A stretch of DNA of 64,000 nt from Paenibacillus contaminans (GTDB taxonomy: Bacteria; Bacillota; Bacilli; Paenibacillales; NBRC-103111). Shown here piece after piece: positions 62,100-64,000 of this stretch (the stretch's first letter is position 1; every line of letters begins with the position of its first letter). The position numbers and the translations under genes were made by a program. The DNA lies in assembly GCF_003285015.1 (NCBI RefSeq), contig NZ_QMFB01000009.1, positions 124,001-188,000 on the forward strand, given 5' to 3'. The notes under the pieces are model-generated. The model made no database searches, was not told the origin of the DNA, and saw only the letters and a list, made by a program, of their open reading frames with translations.

Positions 62100-62289
62100 C
62101 TGGAGTCCGATTTTACCCAATTGCAACGAGGAGAAGCGCCATTGTTGCTGCTGGAATCCGATTTTGCCCAATTGGGATGAGGAATCTGGCGGAGAGATGC
62201 TAAAAATCGCTCTGTAAGCGTGCATTATCGGACTCGAGAGGTGAACGAAGGAAGTGTTCCTCCTCCAATTAGGCAAAATCGAGTTGCAG
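62100..62289. repeat. Three 25-bp repeats in the 519-bp gap before the GTPase gene
   Basis: Units: 62100-62124 (CTGGAGTCCGATTTTACCC...), 62151-62175 (CTGGAATCCGATTTTGCCC...) and, inverted, 62265-62289 (CCAATTAGGCAAAATCGAG...). Each contains CGATTTTRCCYAATTG. Units 2 and 3 can form a long hairpin around ~90 nt. The interval 61953-62471 has no convincing gene. Confidence 0.6.
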
Positions 62290-62471
62290 GAGTGGCTCGT
62301 TCGAAGGCGATGTGTCGCAAGCCCGAAATGTCCCGATGGCATGATAGAAGACCAGCAGCCGCAGGTTTTGAAATGATCCGAGGCGCGACAAAGGCAGCGG
62401 ACAGCCTCAAGCCGCAAACGGTCTGAGGAGCAGTTCAACTGGCAGCACTAATGTTTAGGGAGGGGATCGGC

Positions 62472-63740
62472 ATGGTTGGTTTTTTAAAAAATTTATTCGG
62501 GACCAAGAAGGCGGTTGTCAAGGAAAAACCTCCGTATTACGACATCGTGTGCCCTTTCTGCTTCGAAAAGTACCATCCTGACGAAGTCGAATTCAGGGCG
62601 GCCCACTATCGGGAGGATGACGAGGATTACGCGCTGGCGGAGGACGAGGTGCTGAATCAGTACCGCAAGCGGTTCGGTCTCGGTACGTTCGACGAGCTGG
62701 AAGCGGTCATTCCGCCCGACACGATTCCGGAGGAAAACAAAATATATGCGGGACGGGTTCTCGTCGGCATTACCGACCGGTACAACGTAGTAAGCCGCAG
62801 AAGGCTTTGCCCGAAATGCCATAACGATCTGCCTCTGACCGTGGGTAAAACGCCGAGCAATATTATTTCCATCATCGGTCCTTCGCAGGTGGGGAAGTCG
62901 GTTTATATGACGTCGCTTATCCATACGCTGGAGCACGTGACGGCCGGAAATTTCGACGCGGCCTGCATGCCGATCAATACGGAGATCAGCCGCAAATACC
63001 GGGACATGTACGAGGAGCCGCTGTTCGAGCAGGGTAACGTGCTTCGTTCCACGCAAGTTAGCGAAGTGCAGGAGCCGCTCATTTTCCAGTTTACGTTTAA
63101 GGACGAGTCGAAGGACCCGTTGACGCTCGTTTTTTTCGATGTCGCGGGGGAAGGCATGACCGATCGCGCGTATATGGAAATGCGGGCGTCCCACGTCAAA
63201 AATTCGACGGGCATGCTGCTGCTGATCGATCCGCTGCAAATCAAGACGATCCGCGATCGGATCAAAATCAACGTGGGCGAGAGCCCCGGCGATTTTACGG
63301 ACCGTTACGACAGTCCGCGCGAGGTCATTATCAACTTATTCGACTCCTTCATCGGCCATCAGGGCGGCAAGACGGACATTCCGACGGCGGTTGTGCTGAC
63401 CAAAAGCGATATGCTCCACTTCTTGAAGGAAGAGGACGGCGAATATATACGCAGCAACAGCAACGTGTTTCATAATATGGTGCACGCCAAAACGTTCAAT
63501 GTGACCGAGTTCGAAAATATTAACGGCGAAATTCGCCGGTTTATCGAGAAGGTGGACCGTCCGCTCAAGGGGGCGATCGACGTGAATTTCTCGGATACAG
63601 CTTACTTTGCCGTGTCGGCTCTCGGCAGCAATCCGGTCGATTTGAAAGTGAAAGGCGTCATCACGCCGATCCGCGTTGACGAACCGTTCCTCTGGCTCCT
63701 GTACCGGCTCGGGTACATCGAAGGCAAGGAGGGAGCATGA
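62472..63740 (+). CDS. P-loop GTPase with split zinc ribbon (double-GTPase-like)
   Basis: 422 residues from ATG 62472 (MVGFLKNLFGTKKAVV), behind AGGGAGGGGATCGGC; ATG 62451 is an upstream alternative. A zinc ribbon is formed by C27/C30 (CPFC) and C113/C116 (CPKC). The P-loop domain has Walker A GPSQVGKS (136-143), Walker B/G3 LVFFDVAGEG (D223-G226) and G4 TKSD (310-313), which specifies guanine. Length and zinc ribbon resemble proteins called double-GTPases in sequence surveys. Overlaps the next gene by 4 nt (ATGA). Confidence 0.8.
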   Translation: MVGFLKNLFGTKKAVVKEKPPYYDIVCPFCFEKYHPDEVEFRAAHYREDDEDYALAEDEVLNQYRKRFGLGTFDELEAVIPPDTIPEENKIYAGRVLVGITDRYNVVSRRRLCPKCHNDLPLTVGKTPSNIISIIGPSQVGKSVYMTSLIHTLEHVTAGNFDAACMPINTEISRKYRDMYEEPLFEQGNVLRSTQVSEVQEPLIFQFTFKDESKDPLTLVFFDVAGEGMTDRAYMEMRASHVKNSTGMLLLIDPLQIKTIRDRIKINVGESPGDFTDRYDSPREVIINLFDSFIGHQGGKTDIPTAVVLTKSDMLHFLKEEDGEYIRSNSNVFHNMVHAKTFNVTEFENINGEIRRFIEKVDRPLKGAIDVNFSDTAYFAVSALGSNPVDLKVKGVITPIRVDEPFLWLLYRLGYIEGKEGA

Positions 63741-64000
63741 GCGTGGCCGACATCCAACAGCATTATTACACCAGAGAACGGGAAGGACTGTTCCGGTCCA
63801 ATGCGGGCTACGATTCGATTGCCAAATCTGCGGGATTGGACGGCGGATTTATCAAGAGAGTGCTGCATCCGTACTGCGGATACGATGCGCCGAAGGAATT
63901 GACGGACCGGAACGAAAGCGATCTTGACAAGTACCCGGAATCGTACACGGTTTTTCATGCCGATTCGGGGGAAACGGTTTTGGGCAGCAGCGTATTCGCC
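63737..64000 (+). CDS. GTPase-associated protein, N-terminal fragment (runs off the window)
   Basis: Open to the end of the window (88 codons). Begins MSVADIQQHYYTREREGLFR and continues SNAGYDSIAKSAGLDGGFIK, LHPYCGYDAPKELT, SYTVFHADSGETVLGSSVF. The QHYYTRxRxGxFxxxxGYDTIAxSxGLD pattern is what I recall for GAP1-type proteins found beside the GTPase family encoded immediately upstream; not verified. GGAGGGAGC ribosome site; starts within the GTPase stop codon, so the two are translationally coupled. Confidence 0.7.
   Translation, partial: MSVADIQQHYYTREREGLFRSNAGYDSIAKSAGLDGGFIKRVLHPYCGYDAPKELTDRNESDLDKYPESYTVFHADSGETVLGSSVFA

Overview
The window looks like a chromosomal segment of an endospore-forming Bacillales bacterium of the Paenibacillus/Cohnella type. 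Reasons: moderately high GC, strong AAGGAGG-type ribosome binding sites with some GTG and TTG starts, many Rho-independent terminators, AraC regulators with fused domains, an SLH+CAP lipoprotein and B. subtilis-like DnaA and Fur boxes. I saw no rRNA, tRNA, CRISPR array, phage or complete IS. All family calls are made by eye from the protein sequences.

Layout. 1-3.6 kb: 3' end of pyk, then a 7TM histidine kinase with a BTAD-type response regulator. 3.8-7.4 kb: a duplicated YiaA-type membrane protein, an AraC regulator flanked by three copies of a ~128-bp repeat ending in a terminator hairpin, a GNAT acetyltransferase and a cupin. 7.6-12.1 kb: an OmpR regulator and a large hybrid kinase whose upstream regions share a motif. 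12.2-20.4 kb: a small ORF, cysK, an AraC regulator divergent from two Gfo/Idh/MocA oxidoreductases and a sugar isomerase, an SLH/CAP lipoprotein and an NlpC/P60 hydrolase. 20.7-24.6 kb: a zinc-ribbon protein and a 2-aminoethylphosphonate pathway (phnX, phnW, DeoR regulator). 24.8-29.7 kb: a solitary fabF-like gene divergent from a MmyB-type regulator, a small HTH gene, a DnaA-box cluster ahead of ung, and an M20 amidohydrolase. 30-34.9 kb: a cyclase/AAC(3)/TIM-barrel operon, a VOC protein and an LplT-like transporter. 35-38.9 kb: a heterodimeric ABC exporter. 39-44 kb: an SMI1/KNR4-LRR protein and a three-gene membrane operon of unknown function. 44-50.7 kb: a Fur-box-associated siderophore uptake cluster with its own AraC-binding-protein fusion regulator and a nitroreductase.

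50.7-52.1 kb is a gene-free stretch full of repeats. It leads into the most unusual part, 52.1-64 kb (continuing beyond the window): secreted/membrane VWA protein, 1130-residue tubulin/FtsZ-like GTPase, 783-residue unknown, polytopic membrane VWA protein, small unknown, zinc-ribbon P-loop GTPase, and the start of a protein resembling GTPase-associated (GAP1-like) adaptors. The co-directional order and an ATGA overlap argue for one membrane-linked NTP-dependent machine. Its function is not known to me. A MITE-like element of 255 bp sits exactly at the stop codon of the tubulin-like gene, and a second copy lies just upstream of the operon.
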